Shown one piece after another: positions 7,865 through 16,221 of a stretch of 21,790 nucleotides of DNA. The DNA comes from Syntrophomonadaceae bacterium (GTDB lineage: Bacteria > Bacillota > Dethiobacteria > DTU022). Location: positions 1-21,790 of the forward strand of contig PWFM01000196.1 in NCBI GenBank assembly GCA_003553895.1. The letters are read 5' to 3'. A program made the position numbers and the translations under genes. Below the pieces are notes generated by a model. It saw only the letters and a list, made by a program, of their open reading frames with translations. It had not been told where the DNA came from and did not search any database. Within the stretch, counting starts at the first letter, position 1, and every line of letters begins with the position of its first letter.

Positions 7865-7893
7865 TCGGGCAGGGTCAAACCAGGGTTGCCCGA
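7865..7893 (-). terminator. Hairpin after the flavin-reductase-like gene
   Basis: TCGGGCA (minus, 7893-7887) pairs perfectly with TGCCCGA (7871-7865) across a 15-nt loop that can form a small inner GGT/ACC stem. It starts one base after the stop codon of the preceding gene. There is no U-run, so it is either a weak terminator or an mRNA 3'-end stabiliser. Confidence 0.35.
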
Positions 7894-7894
7894 A

Positions 7895-8458
7895 TCAGCT
7901 CTTTTTCTTCAAAGTGTAGCCCAGCTTGAGGTTGAACGGCTCCGTCCTCAGGTAATTCCCGGAGCAAAAGCCGACAATCCGGCAGCGTTCAAAATCGATG
8001 GCGCCTTTTTCATTAAGGACGCCGTCTTCGACATATGAAGACACTACCTGTCCGATAAAAACAGTATGGCTTGCCAAATCTAAAGAATGCTTGAGCTCGC
8101 ATTCCATGCTGATCGGGCATTCAAGGATCATGGGCGCGTTGGACAGGGAGCCCAAAACCGGGGTCAATTGAAAATGCTCAAATTTTTCCAGCTCCCGACC
8201 GCTGATGGTACCGCAGCCATCAACAATATCGACCTGATCTTCTCGGGGAACGTTGACAGTAAATTCTCCTGTTTTTTTGATCATGTTGTATGAATGGCGG
8301 TTGGGACGCACCGAAATGGAAACCATCGGCGGCGAAGAGTTAACCACTCCAACCCAGGCCAGGGTTATGATGTTCTGCTCTTTACCGTCACCGCAGGCAA
8401 TCAAGGCGGCAGGGGTGGGGCCGACCAGGAGCTGGGTGGACTGCTTGCTTTTAGCCAT
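7895..8458 (-). CDS. Flavin reductase-like, FMN-binding split-barrel protein
   Basis: This is a 187-aa protein of the flavin-reductase-like/flavoredoxin family, a split beta-barrel that binds FMN. Members reduce flavins or carry electrons, and the substrate cannot be read from sequence. The N-terminal part shows GPTPAALIACGDGKEQNIITL, then VVNSSPPMVSISVRPNRHSY. That is the usual FMN-binding order, with SVRPNRHSYNMI typical of the phosphate-binding turn. VNVPREDQVDIVDGCGTISG and VGFCSGNYLRTEP complete the fold. No signal peptide or membrane segment is seen. ATG at 8458 is chosen because AAAGG lies 9 nt upstream. An ATG three codons earlier is possible but lies too close to that site. It is 18 bp downstream of an MBL-fold hydrolase gene and probably co-transcribed with it. 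Confidence 0.85.
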   Translation of the reverse strand: MAKSKQSTQLLVGPTPAALIACGDGKEQNIITLAWVGVVNSSPPMVSISVRPNRHSYNMIKKTGEFTVNVPREDQVDIVDGCGTISGRELEKFEHFQLTPVLGSLSNAPMILECPISMECELKHSLDLASHTVFIGQVVSSYVEDGVLNEKGAIDFERCRIVGFCSGNYLRTEPFNLKLGYTLKKKS

Positions 8459-8476
8459 GTTCATCATCCTTTCTAA

Positions 8477-9223
8477 TCATGTCTGGGAAGAGATAACATA
8501 AGTTTCATTTTCAACAGCCATTTCTACCCCGGAATAATATTTCATCGCTTCAATCCGGGATACCTCCCGGTCCCGGTCCGGATGGTGATGGGTAAGCAAC
8601 AGCCTTTTTGCTCCCGCCCCGGCCGCTATCCGGGCAGCCTGAGAAGCGCTGATATGATTGGGCAGGTTGTTGGTGATATCCATCTCCTGGTAGTTGGCCT
8701 CGCACAGGAAAAGGTCGGCTCCGGAAACGAAAGGCTCCAGGCCGGGGAAGAATTCAGTATCGCCGGAATATACCATAGTCCCGGTCTGGAAACTGATCCG
8801 CACGGCCACACCCGGCAGGGCATGCACAACAACACCGGTTTCAATGGTAAAAGGGCCCAGTTTTAAAACCTGGTCCGGGCCGATCGGTTCCACCGCATAA
8901 ATATCCTTGTAGGAAAGGCGTTCAAAATCCTCTACAGGCTCGGGCGGAGCATAAATTTTTAATGGTTTATTAATTATGCCGCTGCTGCGGGCCATGGCCA
9001 GGCCGTAGCGCATAACCATGATGTCGGAGTAATGATCCGGATGGAGGTGGGATAGCAGGACAGCGTCCAAATTTCTAAAATCGAGGTGCTCCTGCAGGCG
9101 GCTTAAAACGCCGTTACCGCAATCCAGTAAGAGGCTATACCCTTCTTCTCTTAACAGGTAACCCGAACACGCTCCTCCTGCCGGTGGATAAGGGCCATAA
9201 CAACCGAGGACTGTTAATTGCAT
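8477..9223 (-). CDS. MBL-fold metal-dependent hydrolase (YhfI/RNase Z-like)
   Basis: This 248-aa metallo-beta-lactamase-fold hydrolase resembles B. subtilis YhfI and the tRNase Z branch. The N-terminus MQLTVLGCYGPYPPAGGACS and the strand SLLLDCGNGVLSRLQ are typical. The metal site is HLHPDH (59-64), with further likely ligands His134 (VVVHALPG), Asp155 (MVYSGDTEF) and His212 in LTHHHPD. It lacks the long exosite arm of genuine tRNase Z, so it is probably a small-molecule or phosphodiester hydrolase of unknown substrate. The ATG at 9223 has AAGGAGGCG about 9 nt upstream. It lies 48 bp after the YhaN-like gene and 18 bp before the flavin-reductase-like gene, all in one direction. The fold assignment is firm and the function is not. 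Confidence 0.88.
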   Translation of the reverse strand: MQLTVLGCYGPYPPAGGACSGYLLREEGYSLLLDCGNGVLSRLQEHLDFRNLDAVLLSHLHPDHYSDIMVMRYGLAMARSSGIINKPLKIYAPPEPVEDFERLSYKDIYAVEPIGPDQVLKLGPFTIETGVVVHALPGVAVRISFQTGTMVYSGDTEFFPGLEPFVSGADLFLCEANYQEMDITNNLPNHISASQAARIAAGAGAKRLLLTHHHPDRDREVSRIEAMKYYSGVEMAVENETYVISSQT

Positions 9224-9271
9224 AAGCCTACGCCTCCTTGTCTTTCGATCAGTTATAAGCGCTTTTCCCTA

Positions 9272-11587
9272 TCATAGCATACAGACCTTAACCGCGCCCG
9301 CTTCTCTTTCTTTTTCCAGGGCAGCCATAACCTCGTCTTTAGCGCTAAAATAAACAACCTGCCAGCCTTCCCTGCTAATCTCGCCAAGCATGCTCAACAT
9401 TTTCTTCAAACGCTCCCCGTCGGCCTTGATAAAAGGATCGTCGAGGATAAAGAAACCCTTACCTCCACGGAAAAGGCTTTCGCCCAGCGCCAGCCGAATC
9501 GAAAAATAAAGCTGGTCGTAAGCCCCACCGGAAAGGCTGCGGGCATCAAGATAGCGGGCTTCGCCGGACAACACTTTGACCCTGCTTTCAACGCTGTCAA
9601 ACTCAACTTTCCGGTAACGGCCATCGGTTATAGCTTCAAAATGCCTGCTTACCGGCCGGCCTTCACCAAATAGCGAACTTACTTTTTTCTCCTCTGCGAC
9701 GGCTATGCAGTTTAACACTTCCAGGGCCGCCAGGGCTTTATTCCGTCTGTGTTCCACTGCTTCCAACCACTGTTTAACCTTTTGGCGAACCGCTTCCAGG
9801 TCGACCGTGGTCTGGCAGGGCAGGTAATTGCCTTCTCCAGCGAAAAGGGTATTGACTTCCTTCTCCAGTGAACGGAGCCGGTCGCCGTGACGGGCCATTG
9901 CCTGCCTGATCCGGTCGATTTCACCTTCCGTTAAATCCAGTTCGTTTCGCAACTGATCAACTGCAACCTGTTCATAACAAAAATTTTTAGCCCGGCCGGC
10001 AAAGCTTTCCAGTTGGTCGACCTGCTGCTGCCAGTAATAAAGCTGCTCTTCCAGGTCTTGGTTCTCGTCGGTGGAGCCAAAATGGCTCTTAAGGATGCTG
10101 GTTTGCTTTTCTATTTCACCTTTAAGGGCCTGTTTTTCTTCCAGCCGCAGATAATAATCAGTAAGACTATCCACTCCTGCGAAAAAGCTGATCCCGGAAA
10201 TCCAGTCTTCTTCCTGCCTCATCTTTTCCGCCCGTTCCCGAAGCTCATCTTTAAGCCTGGATAATTCTTTTTCCAGCCAACGTTCCTGTCTTTCAGCTTC
10301 CTCCAAAGTTTCTCGGGCCGGCTCCAGATCCCTGTCCAGGCGGGTTAAGGCGGCGCGAACCGCCCGAATATTAACGGCTGGGATATCAATCTTTTCAGCT
10401 TCAGCAAGAACCTCAGACTGGAGTTGATTCAACTCGGCTTTTCTTCGGATGGCCCTGACACGGAAGCAGCTGTAAATCAGAGCTGCAGAAAAGGACCCCA
10501 GAAGGACCGGCAGCAACCACAAGTCCTGCTGGACGGCATAACCGGCCAGGGCTACAAAAAATGACAGGACCGAGGCTGCGGCTACCATTTTGACAAAAGG
10601 AGCGTCCAGAAAAATGTTTTCCTTTTTCGCTGCTGCCTCCGCGCGATCGTGCTGCTCCAGGGCCGGCTCGATCTTCTCTTTGGCCAGCCGGGCGTTATAC
10701 TCCAGTCTTTTTAGATTTTCTTTCTTCTCATTCTTTTGTTCAGAAGCTTTCCGCAGTTGTTCCCTGTTTTCCAGCCTTTCTTTTTCCAGCCGTTCGAACT
10801 CGCTCCGCAAATAATCCCGGTTTGACTCAGAACGCTGCCAGCTTTCGTAATCCTCGCGTTTAAACTGCTTTAGTTCCCCAAGCTTAGCTTGCGCTTCCCG
10901 CAGGCGTTCCAGGGCTTCCCGGCCTTTTTCTAAACGTTCCCGGTTGAAGGCGACATTATAGCTATCAAGGAGGTTTTTGACTTCCTGCTGCCGCTCTTCG
11001 AGCCGGGCCAACTCCTCTTCATGGCGGCTGAAATTTTCCGCCTCCAGATCATCCAGGAGGACTTCTAGATCTGCCAGCAATTTTTGGGCCCCCAGATATC
11101 GATCTTTTAACTTATCCGGAGCGGTGTTTACAAAATCTCCGCCGGCAGTTATGCCTCCCAGCAGCTGCAGGTTTTCCCTGGTTTTTTTCATATCAGCCGT
11201 CCTCATTCCGGTAAGGCGGCCGCTTATGCCCCGGTAAAAATCTTCTTCGCCCATCAGGGAGAGATCGCTGTCGCGGATCAGAAAAGTGTTCCTGAATTCA
11301 TTGGCGCTGATCTCAAAAAGGGCCGAAAAACGGCCGGCGTCCGGTAATTTAAATTCTTCTTGTTCCGTTCCAATCACCAGGTAGCCGTCCGGTTTTTCTG
11401 CCACCCGGCCGACCCCATCTAGCGGGATCAACTCCCTCCTGCTAAACATCATTTTCAAAAGGGCATCGATGGTAAGGGTTTTTCCTTCTTCATTGGGAGC
11501 GAAAAAAAGGGTGAACGGTTCTAACCGCTTTATCTCACCGCCCGAAAGAGGTCCATAACGGGTAATGGCAAATTCTTTCAGGAACAC
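9272..11587 (-). CDS. YhaN/SbcC-like ATPase with a central transmembrane hairpin
   Basis: This is a 771-aa SMC/Rad50-type ATPase and the partner of the nuclease encoded just upstream. The N-terminal head has a degenerate Walker A, APNEEGKT (30-37), in which the first Gly is Ala. Long charged helices follow at about 170-320, with coiled-coil character, and again at about 385-640. The C-terminal head carries the ABC signature LSGGAYDQL (685-693) and Walker B FFILDD (712-717). Between the coils two hydrophobic stretches (about 331-351 and 355-375) look like a transmembrane hairpin, where Rad50/SbcC would have a zinc hook. No CxxC hook is present. The start is GTG at 11587, overlapping the upstream gene by 10 bp, with GGGGGG as ribosome site. 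B. subtilis yhaO-yhaN has the same arrangement. The likely role is a membrane-attached DNA-processing complex, which is inference. Confidence 0.85.
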   Translation of the reverse strand: MFLKEFAITRYGPLSGGEIKRLEPFTLFFAPNEEGKTLTIDALLKMMFSRRELIPLDGVGRVAEKPDGYLVIGTEQEEFKLPDAGRFSALFEISANEFRNTFLIRDSDLSLMGEEDFYRGISGRLTGMRTADMKKTRENLQLLGGITAGGDFVNTAPDKLKDRYLGAQKLLADLEVLLDDLEAENFSRHEEELARLEERQQEVKNLLDSYNVAFNRERLEKGREALERLREAQAKLGELKQFKREDYESWQRSESNRDYLRSEFERLEKERLENREQLRKASEQKNEKKENLKRLEYNARLAKEKIEPALEQHDRAEAAAKKENIFLDAPFVKMVAAASVLSFFVALAGYAVQQDLWLLPVLLGSFSAALIYSCFRVRAIRRKAELNQLQSEVLAEAEKIDIPAVNIRAVRAALTRLDRDLEPARETLEEAERQERWLEKELSRLKDELRERAEKMRQEEDWISGISFFAGVDSLTDYYLRLEEKQALKGEIEKQTSILKSHFGSTDENQDLEEQLYYWQQQVDQLESFAGRAKNFCYEQVAVDQLRNELDLTEGEIDRIRQAMARHGDRLRSLEKEVNTLFAGEGNYLPCQTTVDLEAVRQKVKQWLEAVEHRRNKALAALEVLNCIAVAEEKKVSSLFGEGRPVSRHFEAITDGRYRKVEFDSVESRVKVLSGEARYLDARSLSGGAYDQLYFSIRLALGESLFRGGKGFFILDDPFIKADGERLKKMLSMLGEISREGWQVVYFSAKDEVMAALEKEREAGAVKVCML

Positions 11588-12651
11588 TGCCTGACCCCCC
11601 TGAAGGCGTAAATGGCCATTTCTTCAATTTCTTTTTTCATCGCCAGGGAATAATCTGTTTTTGCCAGGGCATCCCTGAATTTTTTGAACAGGTCGTCTTC
11701 GATAATGTGGCGGACATCAATAAAATTGAAGGACGGTTCCGCGGTTGAGAAGCGGGCCATTTTTTGCTTGATGCCGGAAACCAGCGCATCTTCATCCAGG
11801 TTTAAAGCGGCGCCGTCAAAAAGGCCGTCAACCGTAAGCAGGACTCCAGCCGCCGGGTGCAGTTCGTCCAGTTTACGGTCCAATTCCAAAAGGGGATCTT
11901 CCCCGGCAAAAGGATCGAGGGTAATAAGCAGTTCTTCAAAATGAAAACTGTTTAGGACGGCTTCCCGGGGTGTTTCCCCCGGCACCAGCAGGTTGGCCTT
12001 TCGCCGGCCGGTTTCCCGTTTCGTCACGGATACCGGCGAACCGGGATAAATGAACAAACTTCCACCCGGCGCCTGCCAGGCGGCAAAGCGGGAATGGAAA
12101 TGTCCGGCCAGGATATAACGGACAGGCAGTGGATCAAAAAAAGAAAGCCGGGCCGGCATATAGCGCAGTTCACCTTCTTGGCCCAAATCCGGGCGTGGAA
12201 AAAAAGTGTCCAGCAGTTCCCCGTGAAATAGGAGGATGTTTTCTTGATCAGGGTTCATCAGGGAGGCCATTTCGCGCAAGCGGGCAGCCAGGCGGGGCGC
12301 ATCAAGATGATCATGGGGCAGGCCCCAAAAAACGGTGTCTCCCAGGCAAACAGGCTCCCGCCAGTCCCGGATCACACTTACATTATCACCAAAGTAAAGG
12401 CCGCTCCGGTAGGCCTGGTGATCATGGTTGCCTGGCAAGATCACGGTTTGAAAACCACATCCGCCAAAAACCGCCCTGAGTGGCCCCCGCATAGTTTCAG
12501 CCGCGCTTTCCCGGTCAAAAAGGTCCCCGGCAATCACCAGGGCTGAAACCTCTTCCCGGCCGGCCAGGTTAACCAGCTCTTCAAGAGCATCCCAGCGTTC
12601 ACCGGCATTTTCATCCAGGTGCAAATCTGCCGTATGGAGGATTTTAAGCAT
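11578..12651 (-). CDS. YhaO/SbcD-like metallophosphoesterase (DNA exonuclease family)
   Basis: This is a 357-aa calcineurin-like phosphoesterase of the SbcD/Mre11/YhaO group. All metal-site motifs are present: DLH (9-11), GDLFD (42-46), GNHDH (74-78), His143 in LLFHGE, and GHFH (183-186). A C-terminal capping region follows. The group cuts DNA ends and hairpins together with an SMC-like ATPase, and the next gene, overlapping by 10 bp, encodes that ATPase. The ATG at 12651 (MLKILHTADLHLDENAGERW) is chosen because AGGAGG lies about 7 nt upstream and because SbcD proteins begin at this strand. An in-frame upstream extension to 12723 runs through a terminator-like hairpin and is not credible. Activity and partner binding are inferred from the family. 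Confidence 0.88.
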   Translation of the reverse strand: MLKILHTADLHLDENAGERWDALEELVNLAGREEVSALVIAGDLFDRESAAETMRGPLRAVFGGCGFQTVILPGNHDHQAYRSGLYFGDNVSVIRDWREPVCLGDTVFWGLPHDHLDAPRLAARLREMASLMNPDQENILLFHGELLDTFFPRPDLGQEGELRYMPARLSFFDPLPVRYILAGHFHSRFAAWQAPGGSLFIYPGSPVSVTKRETGRRKANLLVPGETPREAVLNSFHFEELLITLDPFAGEDPLLELDRKLDELHPAAGVLLTVDGLFDGAALNLDEDALVSGIKQKMARFSTAEPSFNFIDVRHIIEDDLFKKFRDALAKTDYSLAMKKEIEEMAIYAFRGVRQCS

Positions 12652-12687
12652 CCCGGCCCTCCTATGACGAAGATATGATGAACAAGT

Positions 12688-12721
12688 AATATAAAGAGGG
12701 GCGAAAACAATATCCGCCCCC
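12688..12721 (-). terminator. Intrinsic terminator after the membrane-protein gene
   Basis: On the minus strand GGGGCG (12720-12715, with an extra G at 12721) pairs with CGCCCC (12703-12698) across an 11-nt loop. It is followed at once by TCTTTATATT. It sits about 36 bp beyond the membrane-protein stop and upstream of the nuclease gene, so it may separate the two transcripts or act as an attenuator. Confidence 0.5.
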
Positions 12722-12756
12722 ATTGTTGAATCATCTGGTAACAGGATCAGGACCGG

Positions 12757-13260
12757 TTATCTCTTAAGTGTAGAAACAACCTGATCTCCGTAATATGATA
12801 TCAGTATTAACAGCACTCCGAACATGGTCATGCCCGCCGTAACCTGGTAAAAACGGGTCATGGCCGTTTCCAGGTAAAGCTCCTGGTAAGGCTGGACATC
12901 GGCAAAAATATTCTCCAGGAAAGCAAACATGACTGCGCCCACAAAAACAGTCATGATCAGGGTAAGCAGTCCGGGGGCCAGGAAAACTTTAAATCTTTGA
13001 TCGACAAAATATAAAAAGATCAATAAAAATCCGAGGCCGGCCAGGCTGAGCCAAAAAACATTGTGAATAACCATTGGCTGCAGGTTGACGGTAAGCAGCT
13101 GTACTTCGGTATAGGGAGGGGTAGCTTCTGTAACGATTACCTGCACGGTGTCTTCGGCTTTTACTCCAAACAATGAAAAAGTCAAATAAGTAATCAATAT
13201 AGTGATCGAATAGATAAACCCGATCACTACTTTTAACCAATTCCGCAGACCTTGTCTCAT
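12757..13260 (-). CDS. Hypothetical four-helix membrane protein
   Basis: I do not recognise this 167-aa protein. It has four likely membrane helices, at about residues 10-32, 64-86, 91-115 and 138-158. A first extracytoplasmic-looking loop (33-63) contains EDTVQVIVTEATPPYTEVQL. There are few cysteines or charged residues in the helices and no catalytic motif. The ATG at 13260 has AGGAGGAG at good spacing, and codon use looks like that of its neighbours, so it is very probably real. It lies between purA and the YhaO-like gene, with a terminator-like hairpin after it and a 149-bp gap before it, suggesting its own transcript. No function is proposed. Confidence 0.8.
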   Translation of the reverse strand: MRQGLRNWLKVVIGFIYSITILITYLTFSLFGVKAEDTVQVIVTEATPPYTEVQLLTVNLQPMVIHNVFWLSLAGLGFLLIFLYFVDQRFKVFLAPGLLTLIMTVFVGAVMFAFLENIFADVQPYQELYLETAMTRFYQVTAGMTMFGVLLILISYYGDQVVSTLKR

Positions 13261-13280
13261 TTTACTCCTCCTTGTATACT

Positions 13281-13309
13281 ATGATACCGGACAAAGCATA
13301 GATTTGAAA
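13281..13309 (-). promoter_or_regulatory. Possible promoter for the membrane-protein gene
   Basis: In the 149-bp gap after purA the minus strand has TTTCAA (13309-13304), a 17-bp spacer and TATCAT (13286-13281). The -10 matches consensus at five of six bases and the -35 at only three. Another TATAAT further upstream in the gap lacks a good -35. The start point would be about 15-20 nt before the ATG. Weak call. Confidence 0.3.
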
Positions 13310-13409
13310 GTACTACTATTATATTGTGGCAGTTTTAAACTATTCGCTCTGCAGGTTCAAGATTCCTGCCCGATATAATCCAATTTATGATTATAATTAT
13401 AAAAATTTT

Positions 13410-14723
13410 TTAATCGCCACACCAGTGGCTTAAAAAGGTCCGGGGCCTTACAATAGTCTGGGTCCGATCAGGCCCCACTGAAACCAGTTCGATAGCCACA
13501 CCAATCGTTTCTTCCAGCGCTTCCAGGTACTGCCTGGCCGCTTCCGGCAATTCCGCCATGGCCCGGGCTCTTGAGATATCCTCGTCCCAGCCGGGCAAAG
13601 TTTCGTATACGGGGTTGCACTGCTGGAGGTCGGTCATGCTGGAGGGAAAATGAGGGGTTTTATAGCCGCCACATTCGTAAGCCACAGCCAAATTTAAGGT
13701 TTCCAGACCGCTCAAAACATCGAGTTTGGTGATGGCCAGACCGGTCAGGCCGTTAATCCGGGCTGCATAACGGGCAATAACCGCATCAAACCAACCGCAG
13801 CGACGGGGACGTCCGGTGGTGGTGCCGTATTCTGCTCCTTGATCCCTGAGCAGAACTCCCGCCTCTCCTTTTTCCTCGGTAGGAAACGGCCCCTCTCCCA
13901 CCCTGGTAGTATAGGCTTTCATGACCCCCAGGACCCGGGTTGCGCACTGGGGCCCCAGCCCGCTGCCTGTTCCGGCAGCTGCCGCGACAGTGGATGAAGA
14001 AGTAACAAAAGGGTAAGTGCCGTGATCGATATCAAGCAGGGCTCCCTGAGCCCCTTCAAACAGGACTTTTTTGCCTCCGGCCAATTTGTCTGTTAGCAGC
14101 CTGGAAGTGTCTACTACCATGGGAGCCAACTTTTCAGCAGCCGGCCGGTACATCTCCACCAGCTGTTCGAGATCGTAACCTTCATGCCCGTAAGCATATT
14201 CCAGCAAGCGGTTCTGTACAGGCAGGACCTGGGCCAACCGTTCCCGGAAGACATCTATATCGGCCAGGTCAATTGCCCGAAGGCCCCGCCGCAGCGCCTT
14301 GTCGGCATAGGCCGGGCCGATACCCCGGCCGGTGGTGCCAATTTTGTTGTCGCCAAGCAGCTCTTCATTGCCCCGGTCATAAACCTGGTGGTAGGCCATG
14401 ATCAGGTGGGCTTTCTCACTTATCTTTAAGTTGGCGGTGGTGATACCCCTTTTTTCCAGTTCGGCCAGTTCCTCCAGGAGGACCAGCGGGTTGACAACCA
14501 TCCCGCTGCCCAGCAAGCTGATGCATCCCGGATAAAGAATCCCCGAAGGTATATGATGCAGCTTAAATATATTGGCCCCGTAAACCACGGTATGGCCGGC
14601 ATTATCTCCACCCTGAAAACGGGCAACAACATCCGCCCCGGCGGCCAGGTAATCGATGACCTTGCCTTTTCCCTCATCGCCCCACTGGGCGCCTACAATG
14701 ATCAAGCTGTCAGTATTGTTCAT
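13410..14723 (-). CDS. purA: Adenylosuccinate synthetase
   Basis: PurA joins IMP and aspartate using GTP to give adenylosuccinate, the first committed step to AMP. From ATG 14723 it is 437 aa, as usual. The hallmark IIVGAQWGDEGKGK has Asp16, and His44 lies in GGDNAGHT. These correspond to the catalytic pair Asp13/His41 of E. coli. The sequence TTTGRPRRCGWFD lies in the C-terminal half, and DRTQTI near the end also fits the family. AGGGG precedes the chosen ATG by about 8 nt. An upstream in-frame start at 14777 would fall inside a hairpin after gatB and adds residues not found in the family. It follows gatB by 67 bp on the same strand and could be partly co-transcribed with gatCAB. Confidence 0.97.
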   Translation of the reverse strand: MNNTDSLIIVGAQWGDEGKGKVIDYLAAGADVVARFQGGDNAGHTVVYGANIFKLHHIPSGILYPGCISLLGSGMVVNPLVLLEELAELEKRGITTANLKISEKAHLIMAYHQVYDRGNEELLGDNKIGTTGRGIGPAYADKALRRGLRAIDLADIDVFRERLAQVLPVQNRLLEYAYGHEGYDLEQLVEMYRPAAEKLAPMVVDTSRLLTDKLAGGKKVLFEGAQGALLDIDHGTYPFVTSSSTVAAAAGTGSGLGPQCATRVLGVMKAYTTRVGEGPFPTEEKGEAGVLLRDQGAEYGTTTGRPRRCGWFDAVIARYAARINGLTGLAITKLDVLSGLETLNLAVAYECGGYKTPHFPSSMTDLQQCNPVYETLPGWDEDISRARAMAELPEAARQYLEALEETIGVAIELVSVGPDRTQTIVRPRTFLSHWCGD

Positions 14724-14768
14724 CTTGAATCCCCTAATTATCATTTTTATAACATACAAAATATTGAT

Positions 14769-14790
14769 GCGGGGCATAAATAGACCCCGC
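14769..14790 (-). terminator. Hairpin directly after gatB, before purA
   Basis: GCGGGG and CCCCGC form a perfect 6-bp GC stem around a 10-nt loop, directly beside the gatB stop codon. In the minus direction it is followed by ATCAATATTTTG, so it is a weak terminator or attenuator between gatB and purA. In the plus direction it is followed by TTATATTTTTT, a better U-run, so it may also stop antisense transcription. Confidence 0.45.
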
Positions 14791-16221
14791 TTATATTTTT
14801 TCCTGCAGGATACGATTTAATTCGGCCGGATCGGCCCGGCCCTGTGTCTCCGCCATCACGCGGCCGACCAGGAAAGCCAGCGCTTTCTTTTTTCCCCGGC
14901 GGTAATTTTCAACTGCTTCCGGGTTTTCAGCAATAACTTTTTCCACCACCGGCAGCAGGGTATCCCGTCCCGAAATCTGTTCCAGGCCCCTATCTTTGAC
15001 CATTTCTTTCGGGTCAGCCCCGGTTTTAACCATTTCAGCCAGCAGCTCCTTGGCTACAGGACGGTTTATTTTGCCCTCATCCAGGAGCAGGAGGAGATCG
15101 GCAAGCAACCCGGGCTCCAGTTCATCGACCTTTTTTAAACTTTCCCGGAGCTGGTAAAGCAGATCCCCCTGGACCCATTTGGCCAGGTGGCGATAATCGG
15201 GGTATTCTTTAGCCGCTTCCTCGAAAAAATCGCCCAGGTCCCTGTTAGCAGTAAGCAAAAAGGCTTCTTCTTTTTCCAGGCCATACTGTTCCTGGAGTCG
15301 CTCCCGACGCCTGGCAGGTAGTTCAGGCAGCTGCCTGGACAGCTCTTCGATAAAAGAGCTTTCCAGAACCAGGGGGAGCAGATCTGGTTCCGGGAAATAA
15401 CGGTAATCGGAAGAGCCTTCTTTACTTCGCAGGGCAATGGTTTGCTTTTTTTCTTCATCCCAGTGGCAGGTCTCCTGGATCACCTTTCCTCCTTCAGACA
15501 AAACCCGCTCCTGGCGGCCTACTTCATAATCGAGAGCCAGTTCGACGGAGCGAAAAGAATTCATGTTCTTAACCTCGGCCTTGGTCCCCAGCTCCCTGCT
15601 CCCTTTTGGACGCAGAGAAATATTGGCATCGCAGCGCAGCGATCCTTCTTCCATCTTGCAATCTGAAGAACCGGAATAAAGGAGCACAGTCCTTAAATCT
15701 TCCAGGAAATAGCGGGCTTCCCGCCCGGAATGCAGCTCGGGAGCGGTCACGATTTCCAGCAGTGGAATGCCGGCCCGGTTATAATCAACCAGAGAATGGC
15801 CGGCCCCGATAATGGAATCTCCGGCATGAATCAATTTGCCTGCTTCTTCTTCCAGGTGGACCCTTTCCAGGTGGACCCTGTGGATACCATCTTCAAATTC
15901 CACTTCCAGGTAACCGCCCCGGGCCAGGGGTTGATCATACTGGGAAACCTGGTAAGCCTTGGGCAGGTCGGGGTAAAAATAGTTCTTGCGATCAAAGCGG
16001 CTCTGAAGTTGAACTTCGCTGTTCAGGGCCAGCGCAGCTTTAAGGGCCAGCTCGATAGCCCGGCGGTTAAAAACAGGCAGGCTGCCCGGGAGGCCGAGAC
16101 AAACGGGACAGCAATTCGAGTTCGGTTCGCGGCCAAAAGCGGTGCTGCAGCCGCAAAACAGTTTGGAAGCAGTCAGGAGTTCTACGTGAATTTCGAGCCC
16201 GATCACAACATCATAGTTCAT
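14791..16221 (-). CDS. gatB: Asp-tRNA(Asn)/Glu-tRNA(Gln) amidotransferase subunit B
   Basis: GatB is the tRNA-binding and kinase-like subunit of GatCAB, which converts mischarged Glu-tRNA(Gln) and Asp-tRNA(Asn) to Gln- and Asn-tRNA. It is 476 aa, as expected. The N-terminus MNYDVVIGLEIHVEL is diagnostic. The zinc site is formed by Cys23/Cys25 (FCGCST) and Cys38/Cys41 (CCPVCLGLPG). The family motifs RKNYFYPDLPKAYQVSQYD and YNRAGIPLLEIVT follow, then KAEVKNMNSFRSV. The C-terminal YqeY-like tail includes KALAFLVGRVMAETQGRADP. The ATG at 16221 follows GAAGGAGG and overlaps the gatA stop by 11 bp, so translation is coupled. This suggests an organism using the indirect route to Gln-tRNA and/or Asn-tRNA. 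Confidence 0.98.
   Translation of the reverse strand: MNYDVVIGLEIHVELLTASKLFCGCSTAFGREPNSNCCPVCLGLPGSLPVFNRRAIELALKAALALNSEVQLQSRFDRKNYFYPDLPKAYQVSQYDQPLARGGYLEVEFEDGIHRVHLERVHLEEEAGKLIHAGDSIIGAGHSLVDYNRAGIPLLEIVTAPELHSGREARYFLEDLRTVLLYSGSSDCKMEEGSLRCDANISLRPKGSRELGTKAEVKNMNSFRSVELALDYEVGRQERVLSEGGKVIQETCHWDEEKKQTIALRSKEGSSDYRYFPEPDLLPLVLESSFIEELSRQLPELPARRRERLQEQYGLEKEEAFLLTANRDLGDFFEEAAKEYPDYRHLAKWVQGDLLYQLRESLKKVDELEPGLLADLLLLLDEGKINRPVAKELLAEMVKTGADPKEMVKDRGLEQISGRDTLLPVVEKVIAENPEAVENYRRGKKKALAFLVGRVMAETQGRADPAELNRILQEKI

Noticed and set aside
13351..13369. T-arm-like hairpin GCAGG...CCTGC in the purA downstream gap
   Set aside because: The loop is 9 nt rather than 7, and no acceptor, D or anticodon arms can be fitted around it, so it is not a tRNA.
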